From Epiperipatus broadwayi (lineage: Eukaryota; Onychophora; Udeonychophora; Euonychophora; Peripatidae): a DNA stretch of 64,000 nt. Both the position numbers and the translations under genes were made by a program. The notes beneath the pieces were generated by a model, which made no database searches, was not told where the DNA came from, and saw only the letters and a list, made by a program, of their open reading frames with translations. Positions 11,128-23,186 of the stretch are shown here, piece after piece. The stretch covers positions 31,131,725 to 31,195,724 of the forward strand of contig JAQFVV010000002.1 of NCBI GenBank assembly GCA_028023455.1, read 5' to 3'. Positions within the stretch are counted from its first letter, which is position 1, and the number at the start of each line of letters is the position of its first letter.

Positions 11128-11399
11128 TGGGGATATTCGGCAAAGCTTGTTAAGTGGTTATTTGTGAGCTCTATATATAAGAAATAAAATATATTTAATT
11201 ACCAAAAGACTCATTATAGTTCATATGTAACTCTAAATATTGAGATGCTTGAATAAATTGTATTGGAGATTGATATGCAGATCATCACAGATGATTTATG
11301 AACAACTTAACATACATATTGTTTTTCTGAAGATTTGTGATGATGGTGTTTTAGTTGTATTTATATTGGACTATTTCCATAATCTAATATGAGTATTGA

Positions 11400-11815
11400 A
11401 TGTCTTTAGAAAAATTTAACTTTATTTAAATATTCCAAATACATTCAACTGTTAGTAGTAGACACAGGCTAGTATATGCACATTTCAAGAGGTATTCTCC
11501 CCTCTTCTTTAGGTGTTGCTGGTCAGCATGGGATTCAAACCTGGACTCTTAGATTCTTGAGTACTCAATTTTAAGATAACATTCTAACCATCCTGCTCAG
11601 ATTCAGTAGTCAGGAATCTAAGGATCCAGGTTTGAATCCCATTCTAGTACTGTCACTGGTGAGGCCAGCACTACCTGAAGAAGAGGGAAGAATATCTCTC
11701 GAAATGTGCATATACTAACCTGTGTGCTACTACTAACAGTTGAATGTATTGGGAATATTTAAAGTTAAATTTTGCTAAAGACATTTAATACTCAGATTAT
11801 GGAAATAGTCCAATA
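11400..11815. repeat. Family D foldback with HHR-like core
   Basis: Outer arms share ATTCAACTGTTAGTAGTA and its complement, plus a GACTATTTCCATAATCT block. The plus arm has CUGAAGA (11675-11681), one unpaired A, a six-pair GAGGGA/UCUCUC stem, GAA (11701-11703) and AUGUGCAU with three self-pairs. Stem I is not convincing. The minus arm core reads CUAAAGA and is broken. Remnants of the outer part occur at about 14830-14920, and a D-like core at 28685-28735. Confidence 0.55.
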
Positions 11816-11944
11816 TATAAATACAATTAAAATACATATGTTAAGTTTCTCTTACAAATGGTGAAATAAACTTTTTTGTTTTGTTTTTTAGCATTTTATA
11901 AAATACTTTTACTGAATTTGTAATATTTTAAATACAAGTATAGT

Positions 11945-12610
11945 ATATATACTTCAGCTAGATGTAATTATAGGGGATTGGAGCCCAAACGTTCAAGCTG
12001 CCTTCAATCATGCTCTCCATCTTATATAATTGATACACATAACCATGTATATTTTAAAAAGATAAAATATTTCTATTAGTCTTAATTTGTGCTGAATCAG
12101 CACTCATCAGTTGATCCAGATCACCTCTCCACACACACACGCACACACACACACATATATAAAATCAGTTCTTGGTTTACATTAAGGTAACTTTAATGGA
12201 ATTACTTCATTCTTCTCCACTCTCCCATATCATTGAAAATCTAATGAAGGCATGTTCAAAGCCCTTGATTGCTAATTTTGTTACCATATCTCCTCACATG
12301 TAGGACATTAAGACCATTTTAAATATACAGAAGAGGGATGTTGAAGAGTTGGGAGAGTGGAAAAGATCGAAGCCATTCCATTAAAGTTTGAAAATATGTT
12401 ATCTTAATATAAACTGAGCACTGATTATATATATTTGTGGGAGATGATGATCTGGACCAATCGATGAGTGCTGGTTCAACACAAAATACATAGATTGGAA
12501 TTCTTTATCTTTTTTTACATGTAGGTGGTCATGTGTATCGGTTGTATAAGGTGGAGTGGATGACTGAAGGGAGCTTGAAAGTCTGGGTCAAATCCCAATT
12601 TACTGAATTT
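11945..12610. repeat. Family B copies in head-to-head order
   Basis: A minus-strand copy (about 11985-12180) meets a plus-strand copy (12180-12610). Shared marks are CTTTAATGGAAT, a GAGAGTGG block and the hammerhead region. Degraded ribozyme motifs lie at 12081-12116 (minus; CUGAUGA and stem II intact but G12 changed) and 12457-12498 (plus; UCGAUGA and AAAA). A (CA)n run at 12129-12153 lies between them. Confidence 0.55.
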
Positions 12611-13014
12611 ACATAAATAGCTAAGAAAATAGTCATTTTATAAATTAAAAAAAAAAAGACAAAAGTATCTTTGTTCATCTTTTATATAAGTTGTGGGGAA
12701 GCCATTTGTATTCACTGCGTGGTGTTTTGTTTCACATTTGCTTTCTTTTTAATTCAGCAACTCAAACTTTTTTTAAAGAGTTATTTAAAGAAATTGATGT
12801 GGATTCTTAAGGTTTAGTGTTTCATTTGCTTTTTAATTGTCAGCGAGAATTGACATTAAAGGTTTAATATTTAGATCTTATTTTTGTTTTAATTGTGCAT
12901 ATATTTATTTATTTATTATGGAAATAAATATATTTTAACTAACTCTAAAACATATAATTACATGTGAAATTATATATATTGGATACATTTGTTCAAATAC
13001 TTTAGTAACACTAA
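12611..13014. other. AT-rich non-coding stretch
   Basis: Nothing recognised. Confidence 0.4.
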
Positions 13015-13330
13015 TATGAAAGAAGAGATTGAAAACGAAATACATGGACTTAGAGAGCAAACAGGTGTTACTGGCGTCATTGAAAGAATTAACAAACTGT
13101 AGTTGGACTGGACATATTTCTGGAAGAGATGATAATTGATGGACAGTTTGAAATCTTAACTGGATTCCAAGAGATTGTATAAGACTTAAAAAGAGACCAA
13201 ATGTGAGATGGATGGATGAAATAAGGAAGTGTTCTGGGATAATGTAGCGAAGAGAGGCTAAAGATCATAGAAGATGGATTGAACTTGGAGAAATCTTCAT
13301 CCTGCACATCGGTAATGCTTGAAAATGTTG
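13015..13330 (+). pseudogene. RTE-type LINE 3' end
   Basis: The C-terminal landmarks appear in order across frames: REQTGVT, WTGHI, DNWWT-like, NWIPRDC, RWMDEIRKC, RRWIELG and a terminal IDNG equivalent. An in-frame TAG at the K(L)W position and other stops break it. This is the tail after the reverse transcriptase of an RTE-clade element. Only about 100 codons are present. Confidence 0.7.
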
Positions 13331-13433
13331 ATTGATGAATATAATAATATTTTCTATTATTTCATATATTTATGCAATATTTAATTTGATGAACTGTTTA
13401 CACTATGGTATAATTATAAAATTTTAAATGAAT

Positions 13434-13498
13434 ATTAATCCTTACATAGCTCCCGGTTAAGTCAATCGAGAGCATGAGACTTTATTAATCCTTACATA
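13434..13498 (+). repeat. tRNA-Lys 5' half-like insert between 15-bp direct repeats
   Basis: ATTAATCCTTACATA occurs at 13434-13448 and again at 13484-13498. The 35 nt between them (13449-13483) read as a D-arm and anticodon-arm segment of tRNA-Lys: CCCGGTTA, AGTC, then GAGAGCATGAGACTTT. The insert stops in the anticodon loop, as a 5' tRNA half would. Perfect flanking repeats point to LINE-type insertion of a tRNA fragment. It is not a tRNA gene, because the 3' half and B box are absent. Confidence 0.6.
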
Positions 13499-14089
13499 AC
13501 GATTTTTAAAATTATAGTTATATCAATATGTACTATGTATATTATACAACACAACCATGTAATGTCCATGTTCTGGAATTTGAATATGGATGAAATGGAT
13601 TTCTTTTCAAGTTCTGCAAAAATTTTACAATTTTTCTTTCAAGTAACTAGTTATAATCACTCCAATTGGCCATATATATTTTGAGTAGTAAATGTGTATT
13701 TAGGTATCTATATCTAAAGCCCCCCCCCCCCAAAGTATGTACTCTTACCAACCAGAATTTGATTGACGTGAGGATTACCATCTTCTCTATTGTTTACCTG
13801 CAGAGAGATTTTTGATAAGTTGCTGTCTAATTCAATATTTTTATTCGTATCCTTTTTAAAATTCATTTTAATTAATTTTCAAATTTATTTTGAAAAATTT
13901 CACAAGATTGTTTATTTTTTAGTTCTAAATCTGATGCCTATTTTTATGCTAATATGGTCTAATGTTTTTGTTTTTAGATTAATAAGGCTTTAATATATAT
14001 ATATATTTACTTATACAATATGTATAAACTGAAATTTATCGTAGAATAAACGGTTAGAGTGCTTTTATTAGAAATAATTTAATATTAAA
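13499..14089. other. AT-rich stretch with poly-C run
   Basis: A C12-13 run lies near 13720. An open frame at 13790-13993 is rich in F, I and L and looks like chance in AT-rich DNA. Confidence 0.4.
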
Positions 14090-14585
14090 ATGAAATATGA
14101 CTACGTGCTTGAAAAGAAAGATTTTTTAATAAAATGTGTGTTACCAGTTTTTAGTTATGGATCTGGAACTTGGACACTTATCAAAAAAGCAATATAATGA
14201 CTTCAGATAACTCATCGAACTATAAAGAGATATATATGTTAGGAGTAACAAAAAGAGAGAGAAAATAAAATGCATGGGTGAGAGAAAAAGCAGCTGTTAC
14301 TTACATGGTTGAAAGGATTAAGAGACTGAAGTGGAGTTGGGTGGGATATATTGCTAGGAGAAATGTTAATAGATGGGCAGTTAAATATTAAATTGGATTC
14401 CAAGAGATTGTAAACGACCCAGAAAGAGACCACATGTGAGATGGATGGATGAAATAAAGAAGTGTATTCAGGTAATCTGGAGAAGAGAGGCTAGTGATCA
14501 CAAATGATGAATTGAACTGGATTGAACTTGGAGAGAGCTTCATCATGCAGTTGATCGATAATGATTGAAAGTGATGATGATGATA
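14090..14585 (+). pseudogene. RTE-type LINE 3' end
   Basis: It starts earlier than most copies: KCVLPVFSYGSGTWT is readable near 14139, then the RAIQ-like and LGVTKRER regions, KRLKWSWVGYIARRN, NWIPRDCKRPRKRPHVRWMD and the ending with GATGATGATG. Frameshifts and stops (for example after AIQ) break it. The sequence ends in a GAT microsatellite typical of this family's 3' end. Confidence 0.75.
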
Positions 14586-15269
14586 TATATAAACTAATAT
14601 GTGTGTGTATGATGAAATAAAGGATTATATGAAAATGAAATAAAGCTCTTAATACTAAATATTACATTACATAAGCTTTAATTATTAAATTACAAAATAA
14701 GAAATTGTATGCATACAATTTATGAAACATACACATAGACATAAGTAATATTTTCAAGATATAAGCTAATAGTTGAATATAAGTAATTTGCATTTGTTGA
14801 AAGTTTGTGAAGACATTTTACTTGTGATTATATATTGGACTATTTCCATTTCCTAGAATTAATTGTTGAAATCTTTAGAAAAAATCAACTTTTCCAATAC
14901 ATTCAACCCTTAGTAATGCACATTGGTTGCTTTAGAATACAATGATTGAAATAGTATTATTTTGCCTGAATACTGTCAATACTACCATGAGAATTGAATT
15001 AAATCTGGGTCCTTTAGATTTGGAAAATACTGAATTTATTGTATCACTTTAAACAACTCGGCTATTCTGTCAAAGGCATAAAGATCATCTTGATTTCTCC
15101 ATTTTTTCTTAATGGCAAAGTTACTGAGTGATTCCAAACATTATGATCATACTATGTTGATCTATATGGTTATTTACTATTGTCATATGAGCAACTTTTA
15201 AAATTTATTTATGTTTAACCCTCCCCCTCCTTCTCTTCAATATTCTTGGGAGGGTTTTTCCAGATGAAC
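14586..15269. other. AT-rich stretch with family D remnant
   Basis: At about 14830-14920 the sequence resembles the outer part of family D (GACTATTTCCAT, AATACATTCAACC). The rest is not recognised. Confidence 0.4.
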
Positions 15270-16480
15270 ATGTATGTGTTCATTGATACCTATATTAAAC
15301 TACTAAACATCACATGATCACCATTTCTTATGCTAGGACATAACTGTTATTAAACAGGCAAAACTCTCCATACAGTAATGCCAATCAGTGCCAACCAGAG
15401 TAATCAATGGATGCCAGAAGGCTTGTGCATAAAATTCCATCTAGTACCTACATCCAATATCCCCAGACTAGTTTCTGGCTTGTGGCCTTCATGAGGGAAG
15501 AACCTTGGATCTGAGAGATCTTAGTATCTTCCAGCAGCCACCTTTTATCTCTGCTTAATACAAAACTATGAGAATAAAATTGAAAACACAATAATATTTT
15601 CAATCTAAGCTCAATAGCTTATATAGTTATATGGGTCTGCTCAGTTCAGTACCCATACATATTGCTGTCTTCGGCTCTTTAACAACCATAGCCACCACTA
15701 TTTTATTTGTCAGGATTGGTGTTAAACCACTAAGCATCACATGATCACCATTTCTTATGCTAGCACATAACTGTTATTAAACAGGCAAGATTCTCCATGG
15801 AATAGTGTCACTCAGTGCAAGTCAGAGTAATCAATGTGCCAGAAGGCTTGTGTGTAAAATCTCTATCTAGTGCCTACTCATCCAATATTCCCAGACTAGT
15901 TTCTGGCTTGTGGCCTTCATCAGTGAGGAGCTTTGGATTGAGCTTAGATTGAAAATATTATTGTGTTTTCAATTTTATTCTCATAGTTTTGTAATTAATT
16001 AAGAGATAAAAGGTGGTTGCTGGAGGATTGCATTAGATCCTAAGATCTAGGTGCAGAGCTCTCAGATCCAAGACTCCTCAGTGACAAATGCCATAAGTCA
16101 GAAACTAGTCTGGGGATATTTGATGAGTAGGCACTAGATGGGGATTTTATGCACAACCCTTCTGGCATCCATTGATTACTTTGGTTGGCACTGAGTGGCA
16201 CTACTGTATAGAGAGTTTCGCCTGTTTGATACCTATATTATCTGCTACTTTTTATTCAGTAATGAAAACACAATATTTTCAATCTAAGCTCAATCCAAAG
16301 CTTCTCACTCATGAAAGCCACAAGCCATAAACTAGTCTGGGGATATTGGGTGAGTAGGCATTAGATGGAGATTTTATGCACAAGCCTTCTGGCATCCATT
16401 GATTACTCTGGTTGGCACTGAGTGGCACTACTGTATGGAGAGTTTTGCCTGTTTGATACCTATATCATCTGCTACTTTCT
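15270..16480. repeat. Family A HHR repeat cluster, four arms
   Basis: Two minus-strand arms (about 15290-15560 and 15720-15960) are followed by two plus-strand arms (about 15960-16230 and 16230-16480). All share CACTAAACATCACATG or its complement, the AGTAATCAATG block, CATCCAATAT, and the ACTAGT stem III. Hammerhead cores vary: good at 15889-15929, broken in the other three (CUCAUGA or GUGACAA). Confidence 0.65.
15889..15929 (-). ncRNA. Type-I hammerhead motif, family A
   Basis: On the minus strand CCUCA precedes CUGAUGA (plus TCATCAG at 15917-15923). Stem II is GGC/GCC around CACAA, then GAA and the palindrome ACUAGU with C17, a GUC triplet. Stem I pairs CUCA with UGGG, four pairs including one G-U. 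The core is complete. Confidence 0.6.
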
Positions 16481-16764
16481 TTTTAGTCAGTAATTTGGGT
16501 TTTTTAAAATTATTTTTCATTCTAGTGACTGATTTCATTAATATATCCATTTAACAATTAAATTTTAGATGATATTAATGCTCCAACATTTAATTAGAAA
16601 TAAATAATTTGTAGTTTCATTAGCCATATTATTACTTTCAAACCATTTCTTTATTTTTCTTGCAAATATATACAATTTTTTTAGAATATTTATTTATTGT
16701 AATCTGTTGTTTATATAGCATACATAATATTATAAATAAGGATTAACTCCTCATAGCATACATT
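16481..16764. other. AT-rich non-coding stretch
   Basis: Nothing recognised. Confidence 0.35.
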
Positions 16765-17090
16765 TTTAACATACTGTGCACCATTCCATGAGCATCAACT
16801 TTAAAAGTATAAGTGTATGCTTGTGCTCAGAGTTTATATCTAAATTCACTTGTATTTAATTGCAAGTGGTTAAAAATAAGATTGTATCTCTCCTGAAATA
16901 GATCTAATAGATTTATACAATTCATTTGATAAATTATAACTCAGATGCCCAATAGATTGAAGCCCTGATTTCAGCGCGTGAGAAAAGACTGGTTCATATA
17001 GATGTAAACTCTAGGCATAAGCATACACTATGCTGTTAAAGTTGATGCTCATGGGAGAGTGCGCAGAGATTTTAAAAGCGCATGCTTGGA
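16765..17090. repeat. Foldback repeat with 80-bp imperfect arms
   Basis: CATGAGCATCAACTTTAA (near 16787) is matched in complement at TTAAAGTTGATGCTCATG (near 17036). GTGTATGCTTGTG and the AGAGTTTA parts also pair with CATAAGCATACAC and TAAACTCT. No coding frame or ribozyme core is seen. Confidence 0.55.
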
Positions 17091-17289
17091 AGAGTTACTT
17101 CTTACGTTATTTACGTAAAAAAAATTAAATTGCTAAAGAAAGTGAGGTAAAAATGTAATTATCTGTGATTATGTATAACATATAAAAGCAAGCTATTTAG
17201 AATGTTCTGCTAAAAGTTTATACTTGAAATAAATAAGTATTGTATCAGCCAAAGCCCTAAAATTAAAATACAATTTGTGATCTTATTGA

Positions 17290-17430
17290 TCAACTATTTA
17301 TCATGTCTTTCTTCCCATTTTTTTCATTCCTTTTGTTCAGTGATGAAATTTGTTTTTCTAAACTTACTATTCTGTAATTGTCTATTGGTTGTTGTTTTGC
17401 ACTTTAAATAAAATTGAATTGAATTAAACA
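17290..17430 (+). mobile_element. Possible LINE 3' tail
   Basis: A T-rich segment with repeated TTGTTTT and TGTAATTG motifs ends in AATAAAATTGAATTGAATT. Such (ATTGA)n tails are common at CR1/L2-type LINE 3' ends. No coding part is visible, so the call is weak. Confidence 0.3.
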
Positions 17431-17639
17431 CATGGATAAATTAGACTCTGAAAAAATAAATATAATCAACAACAGCTCAAATGTAAATAAAATTAAAGTG
17501 GCAGTTATTATAAACCCCTAGTGTGCTATATATAAATTAATATAAATCTGTTAATAAATAAAAAGTACAGAATGGACCCACCTGTACATTAGTTCAGACC
17601 ATATTTAAGCATAGAAATTATTGCTGTATTAAGACACAG

Positions 17640-17725
17640 GGTGTAAATTCTATATATTATGGTTCAGTATGACCGTAAGAGTGTAAATTCTATATATTAA
17701 CATCATTTCAGTATGACCATAAGCC
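17640..17725 (+). repeat. Short tandem duplication, about 42 bp
   Basis: GTGTAAATTCTATATATTA followed by CAGTATGACC and TAAG occurs twice, near 17641 and 17681. Confidence 0.6.
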
Positions 17726-18126
17726 ATTTCTGAAATTATAAACAGTCAGAGGATAAAGGTCCCATTTCATCTTTAAAAGTCCTGAATATTAAATAAACAG
17801 CAATTAATAAATGTAAATATAAATAGCAATAATTTAAACATAAATAGAACTCCAAAGTCGATTGGGCCAAATTGTAGATCGCGAATCATATTTAGGTCGT
17901 AAATACAGTTTTTTTTTCTCGTTCAGTTTGATTAGTTTGTTTATCAAGTAATGCATATTTTGGACGATCCAAAGGATCGGCAAAACCATCGGGATCCCCC
18001 CCCCATGCCCATTCCAGCAGTACGTGCTGACATTTTAATTGTTTTTTTTTTTGTTTTGGTGTTTCAAGTATTAGAAGAATAACGTATATTTAATAAAATC
18101 TTAAAAATGTTCTAAATAAAGATTTT

Positions 18127-18385
18127 GTTATTGTCGTTGTTAAAAAAGAATACATTTACTTTTGTAAAAATGCCGCTGTATTTGTCAATATTAAAAAAAA
18201 AGACATTTATTTTTTTAATGTTATTAAAAAAAAAAGTAAAGATCAATTAGTTCTTGTTATTGTCGTTAAAAAAGAATACATTTCATTTTGTAAAAATGCT
18301 TCTGTATTTGTCATTATTAAAAAAAAGACATTTACTTCTTTAGTGTTATTTACAAAAAAAAAACAAGTAAAGGTCAATTAGTTCT
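18127..18385 (+). repeat. Tandem duplication with 129-bp period
   Basis: GTTATTGTCGTT starts at 18127 and again at 18256. Each unit continues through AAAGAATACATTT, a TGTATTTGTCA block, AAAAGACATTTA and GTCAATTAGTTCTTG. The copies differ by small indels in A/T runs. Function unknown. Confidence 0.7.
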
Positions 18386-19454
18386 TGAAAGGTTATGGCC
18401 ATGTAATGTTATATTTAATTGTTTTTCATTAGCAAGAGCGCCATCAAGCGAACGATACGGTCATTGATACTACTACTGTAGTTTTTTTGATACTTGTGAG
18501 TTTTCAAGTAAACCAAGATGGCAGCCCATATTTTTAAAAAATGTACAGTTTTAAGGGTCTAAAATCTACCGAAGTTGTGTTAGTTGTTAAATTAAAACAA
18601 AATTAATAAGTCGATTGTTAAATTTAAAAAAAAGGAATTAATTCTGGTAAACTTTATTAAAAAGCTTTATTTCAAATTTTTTTTAAACTTATGACATGGA
18701 AAGCAATGAGACACTCTTAACATTGTCATACTTTGATTCAATTTAGCATATTTCTTTTTGTCAGCAGTCTTTCTGATAAATTGTCATAATGATAACAATT
18801 TGGAAATTTTCATGTCACAGAATGTGATGTAGTGGAACTTTTTCCAAAGGTACAGGATCCTGCCCTCCTGAAAAGTGTGCATTTATGGTCATGATACGAT
18901 TGCATGCCACTAACATGAATAATTTGTAAATATTGTATTTATATATATATATTTATTTTTATGTTAATAAGTTAATCTAAAAAGAAAAAAGAAAAGAAAC
19001 TGTAAATATTGTAAATTTTTTTTTCTACGATACAAATTAAATATTGTAAGTTATGTTTGTGAATAATGCATCTTCAACAAGGGCATAAAACATTCTATAT
19101 GGTATTGTTAAGAAAAACTAGTTAACACTGTCAGTGATATTTTTGATTGTATGTGTTCTATTGACATTTTGTTCATCATCATATAGGTTTTAAAAGCATA
19201 TCCTTTTTTTATTTCATGATGTTTTTGTTTTATTTTATCTTGATATGTCACATACAATATGTTTATAAGTGCATATATAATTTACAGATAGATTAATAAT
19301 AATTTTGAATACATTTTTAAATGCAGTGAAACCTTGGTTATTCATTTTGGGGTGGGGGGTGGGGATGAGGAATAAATATTATATTTATAAGAAAACAATA
19401 GAACTAGGTCACTATTGAAAATTTTTGATTCTTCTTCTCTGAAATATATATATA
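18386..19454. other. AT-rich non-coding stretch
   Basis: Nothing firmly recognised. One CAAGATGGCAGC motif near 18514 resembles a YY1 site, but there is no supporting exon or promoter structure. Confidence 0.35.
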
Positions 19455-19946
19455 TTATGAAGCATGTTTTTGGGAGCAGCTGTGTTTAATAGAATAAAGT
19501 AAATTTATTATCAACATTTTGATAAGATAACACTTATCCTCTACCAGGTGAAAAAATATATAGTAACAATTATATGGATATAATTAATGAGGATTTGAAT
19601 CCAGATTTCGTACTTCCTACAATCATTCATTCTATTCAACTAGGTTAAATATATACACTATTGTATTTCAACATTATATGGATATAGTATATAGAATTGA
19701 TTCACGTATTTTTTGTACCATATGGTTGTTGAATAGTCTGATTTACATTTAGCAGTACTTTTTATATTTATTTAAGAAACTTTTTAAAAATAGTTGGTAA
19801 TTTTATAGTTTCATCACATTTATTTATATAATTATTACTATACGTATATGTTTTCACCCAGTAGAAGACAAGCGTCATCTTTCTAAACATTGATAATAAA
19901 TTTACTTTATATTAAACACAACTACTTCTGGAAACATGCTTCATAA
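19455..19946. repeat. Foldback with about 95-bp arms
   Basis: The left arm starting ATGAAGCATGTTT and the right arm ending AAACATGCTTCAT pair along TTGTGTTTAATA, AAAGTAAATTTATTATCAA and CTACTGGGTGAAAA. Arms are about 80 percent alike by eye. The spacer is about 290 bp of AT-rich DNA. Confidence 0.65.
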
Positions 19947-20084
19947 AAAATTTATCACCCATGGAAATATTTATTTCAACATATATATATATTACATAAC
20001 TTCACACAGCATTTAATATACGTGATAATTAAGTGAATATGACTATATTAAACAAATTTACTACACAACATTTAGCCAACTAAA

Positions 20085-20570
20085 GAATAGAATGGGCTAT
20101 TGATTTTTATGCTTTGCAGCACATATAGCAAATTTAGGTTTTTTTACATAAAAAAAAAAACCATTAGATGGTTCTACTCTATTTCTTAATTTGTTAAATG
20201 TAGTGTGGTGGATTTATTTAATTATTTTTCAGCTAGGTGGAGTTGGTCATCATGTCTGCTCTATTATATCATATACATTCAGTGCTGTGCAAAGTTATAT
20301 TTGAATATTTATTATTATTTAACTTATATTTGATTATCAATCCTTTACATAATTAGATATGATTTATAATTAATTGTGCCATATTTACATCTGGTATCAA
20401 TATTTATTCCATTGCAAAATTTCAACACATTTGGCAAATTTAGCTTTATTTAAATTGGAAAGTGTAATAATAGATAGTCCACTCTTGCTAAATATAGTAT
20501 AGTGGATTTATTTAATTATTCCAAGGCTAAATGGAGCTTGATTATTTCCATCTATTATATATATATATTG
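20085..20570 (+). repeat. Two diverged direct repeats
   Basis: The sequence around GTGGATTTATTTAATTATT occurs at about 20209 and about 20502. Upstream both have a GCAAATTTAG block and a TAAATG/TAAATA-TAGTGTGGT-like block, and downstream a GGCTAAATGGAG-like block. Origin unknown. Confidence 0.45.
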
Positions 20571-21279
20571 TGCTTTGTAATGTATGTAATACATTGTTCA
20601 ATGAGAAAAGAAAAACATTAGTAACATTTATTTTATGCAAATTTTTTAAATTCGATTCACAGTTGATCTTTAAGTTGTAGAAGATTTTCATCAGTTCTTA
20701 ACAAAATTTGGCATAATTTTATGTTTACCATATTTTTCTCTTATTATTTTCATTAATAAAAATGAATATTGAACTATAACAGGAGCAAAATACCAAGTGA
20801 AATAAAATATAATAAATTGGGTAATAGATGAAACTATAAGTTATATGGTAGCACTTAGAACCACCCACAACGAATTAAATATTGAAAATGATATTCTCAT
20901 ACATTCTGTGATGAAATGATATTCTTGGCAACAGTATTACAAATCTTACCTTCGTTCAAGGAAAAGTTTAGTGAACAGAGTTTACAACACCTTTTTTTCA
21001 AATTATGCATATTTATATGGGTAAATGTTGGGTTAGGGCCATGATTTCTTAGTAATTATTATAATTAATGCAAAGGTTTCAGGAATTTATGGGGCTGAGA
21101 AAAAAATAATGTTATTTCTATAGAAATAATTACTTTATTAAAAGAGGAGACAAAATATGTGTGTGGGGGGGGGGTAAAAGAATAATAGAATAAGATTCTA
21201 TTATGCAACTATTTAATATTTTGTTGTTCTTTTATAATATATATATATATATTTAAATTACCCATCCCAAATGTTATAT

Positions 21280-21440
21280 TTTAGCAGCGCCCTCTGTAAA
21301 AAATACCAAGTTTGAACCTCACAGCCAAACTCAAAAAGATATTCTATATAATCTTTTGCTGCAATGACGTTATGTATTGAAGTACAGTATTTGTTATATT
21401 TGAGGTTCATATTTGATATTTTTCATAGGGGCATTGCTGA
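21280..21440. repeat. Short foldback
   Basis: AGCAGCGCCCTCTGTAAAAA with TACCAAGTTTGAACCTCA pairs imperfectly with TGAGGTTCATATTTGATA and the following ATAGGGGCATTGCT. Arms are about 45 bp with a 75-bp spacer. Confidence 0.5.
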
Positions 21441-21449
21441 AATAACTTA

Positions 21450-22080
21450 TATAAAAGGAGGACTGATTATGTTAGGAGAATTGTTGAGTGTTATAGTGGC
21501 AAGGAATGGGATAGGGGAATAGATTCATTAATAAAAAAAATAGGGAGTTGGAGAGATGGAGAACTAGTGTGGATAGTAAAAAGAGTTTAAATATATATAG
21601 AAGTAATTAATTTATGATAATAGCAAGAAAAGTAGTTTACTGTTTAAGGCCCAAACAGGATCATTAGCAACAAAGGAATATATACATTAATTAAGAAATG
21701 TGGTGATTTAGTATGCAAGTTATATAAGGAAGGCATGGAAAATATTAGGCATCTGTTAATTGAATATAAATGCTTATAAGTGTACAAATAATGAAGTAGT
21801 GGGACAATAAATAGAAACAAGGTGATTGTACAGAAAGTGGGTTCTTGGTTTTTATGCTGGGTTTGGAAAAAGATAAGCGGGATTTAGATATAAAGGCCAT
21901 AGAGTTGACAAAGATTATAAATTGTAAAAATGGGATGAAGCAGGATAGAGAAGAATATGGGAAAAACTTAGGGTGGGAATGGTAAGATGGCTAACAGATT
22001 TCTCTGGGCATAGTGGCTGAGAGATTCCTGACTCCGAGAATGGAAAAGCCATAGTGCATCGTATCGTATCGTATTGGGAT
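21450..22080 (+). pseudogene. LINE relic, C-terminal part
   Basis: One frame near 21700-21770 reads CGDLVCKLYKEGMENIRHLL, which resembles the Cys/His segment (CxLC-EGEExxxHLLxEC) at the C-terminus of several LINE polyproteins, with the last Cys region decayed. The stretch ends in CGTATCGTATCGTATT, a 5-bp tail repeat common at LINE 3' ends. Many stops and shifts. The clade cannot be fixed. Confidence 0.45.
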
Positions 22081-23186
22081 GGGTGATTTAAATATTTTCT
22101 ATTTAATTTTCATCTAGCGATGATCATTGGCATATTTTCACACACACATATATGTAAGAGCTCAGAACTATTACGACAACATAGTACGTCATACAATATA
22201 TTTTTTTAATTATTATTTTTTTAATTATTTTATTAACTAAAAAAAATGCCTGAATGACAAAAACATAAGTAATTTTAATCCTCATTTTATTTCTACTTGT
22301 AATAAATGTAGATTTATTTCAAAACCGAATCTTCTTGCTACTGTTAATTTAAGAAATATAATTATTATCTAAGTATGGAAAATAAATACATCTTTAATAA
22401 AGTTAAAAAACTTCATTTATATCAGTAATAAAAAGTCCAATTAAATTATATCTATATTAAAATTGTACGTCAAACAAACAAACAAACAAAAATTATTATT
22501 ATTAAAGCATTAAATTATGGATAAGACTTTTTAAAAATAAATAGATATATTAAAATCTGTCACTTTTTTTGGAAGTTATAAATTGTTAAAGATGCTATTA
22601 GCTTATTAGCATCATATTGATTCATATTAAAGAGAACCAAAGATAAATTCCCGATTCAGTGGCCACTCGCCCTATCAGGGAAGAGGGTGCATTGTATTAT
22701 ATTCTTAATTTCGCCTTTTCAGTCAGCCTATTGCATTTATCTGACCAATATAAAATCCAATGATTATCTGAAAATCCGTAATCTGAAATATTTTCAATGT
22801 TCGTTTTAGCTAGGTTTGAACTCCCAAATCATAGTATAAGAAAACATATATTTAGTAAAAATATAATTTAAAATGTAATTAAAAATTATTTTATTTTATA
22901 TGTTTTAAAATTAAATATAGAAAAGAAAAGAAAAATAGTCTTATAATTTAATTGTCCTACATGACTTTTCTTACGCACTTGGAGAGCTGAAAAGTAAGAA
23001 AAGCTTAAAATAGAATTCTTATAGGAAACGGAAAGTAAAATAGAATTGTTGTATGTTTAATATAGTAAGCTATGCATGCTTTTGATATCTCTATAACTAT
23101 ATTATAATGACAGCGATATAGACACAAAATAAAGGCTATTGGTAATTTAAAGTATATGTACATAATATGTAAATGATGGAATTTGC
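22081..23186. other. AT-rich non-coding stretch
   Basis: Nothing recognised; it has a (CAAA)n run near 22473. Confidence 0.4.

Larger units (their letters stand above)
10440..11190. repeat. Family A' HHR repeats, three arms
   Basis: One minus-strand arm (about 10440-10620) faces a plus-strand arm (10620-10870), and a second plus-strand arm follows (about 10975-11190). They share GCTTGAATAT, CTAGCACCTCACTGAGGA, GGTTTCTG/CAGAAACCAG, and GAGCTCTATATATA. Each arm holds a hammerhead motif with variable base 7. The outer edges are marked by a TCATATGAC/GTCATATGA pair next to AATTT. Confidence 0.65.

Noticed and set aside
18510-18530. YY1-like site with a possible promoter
   Set aside because: No TATA box, exon or donor nearby; the word alone is common enough by chance.
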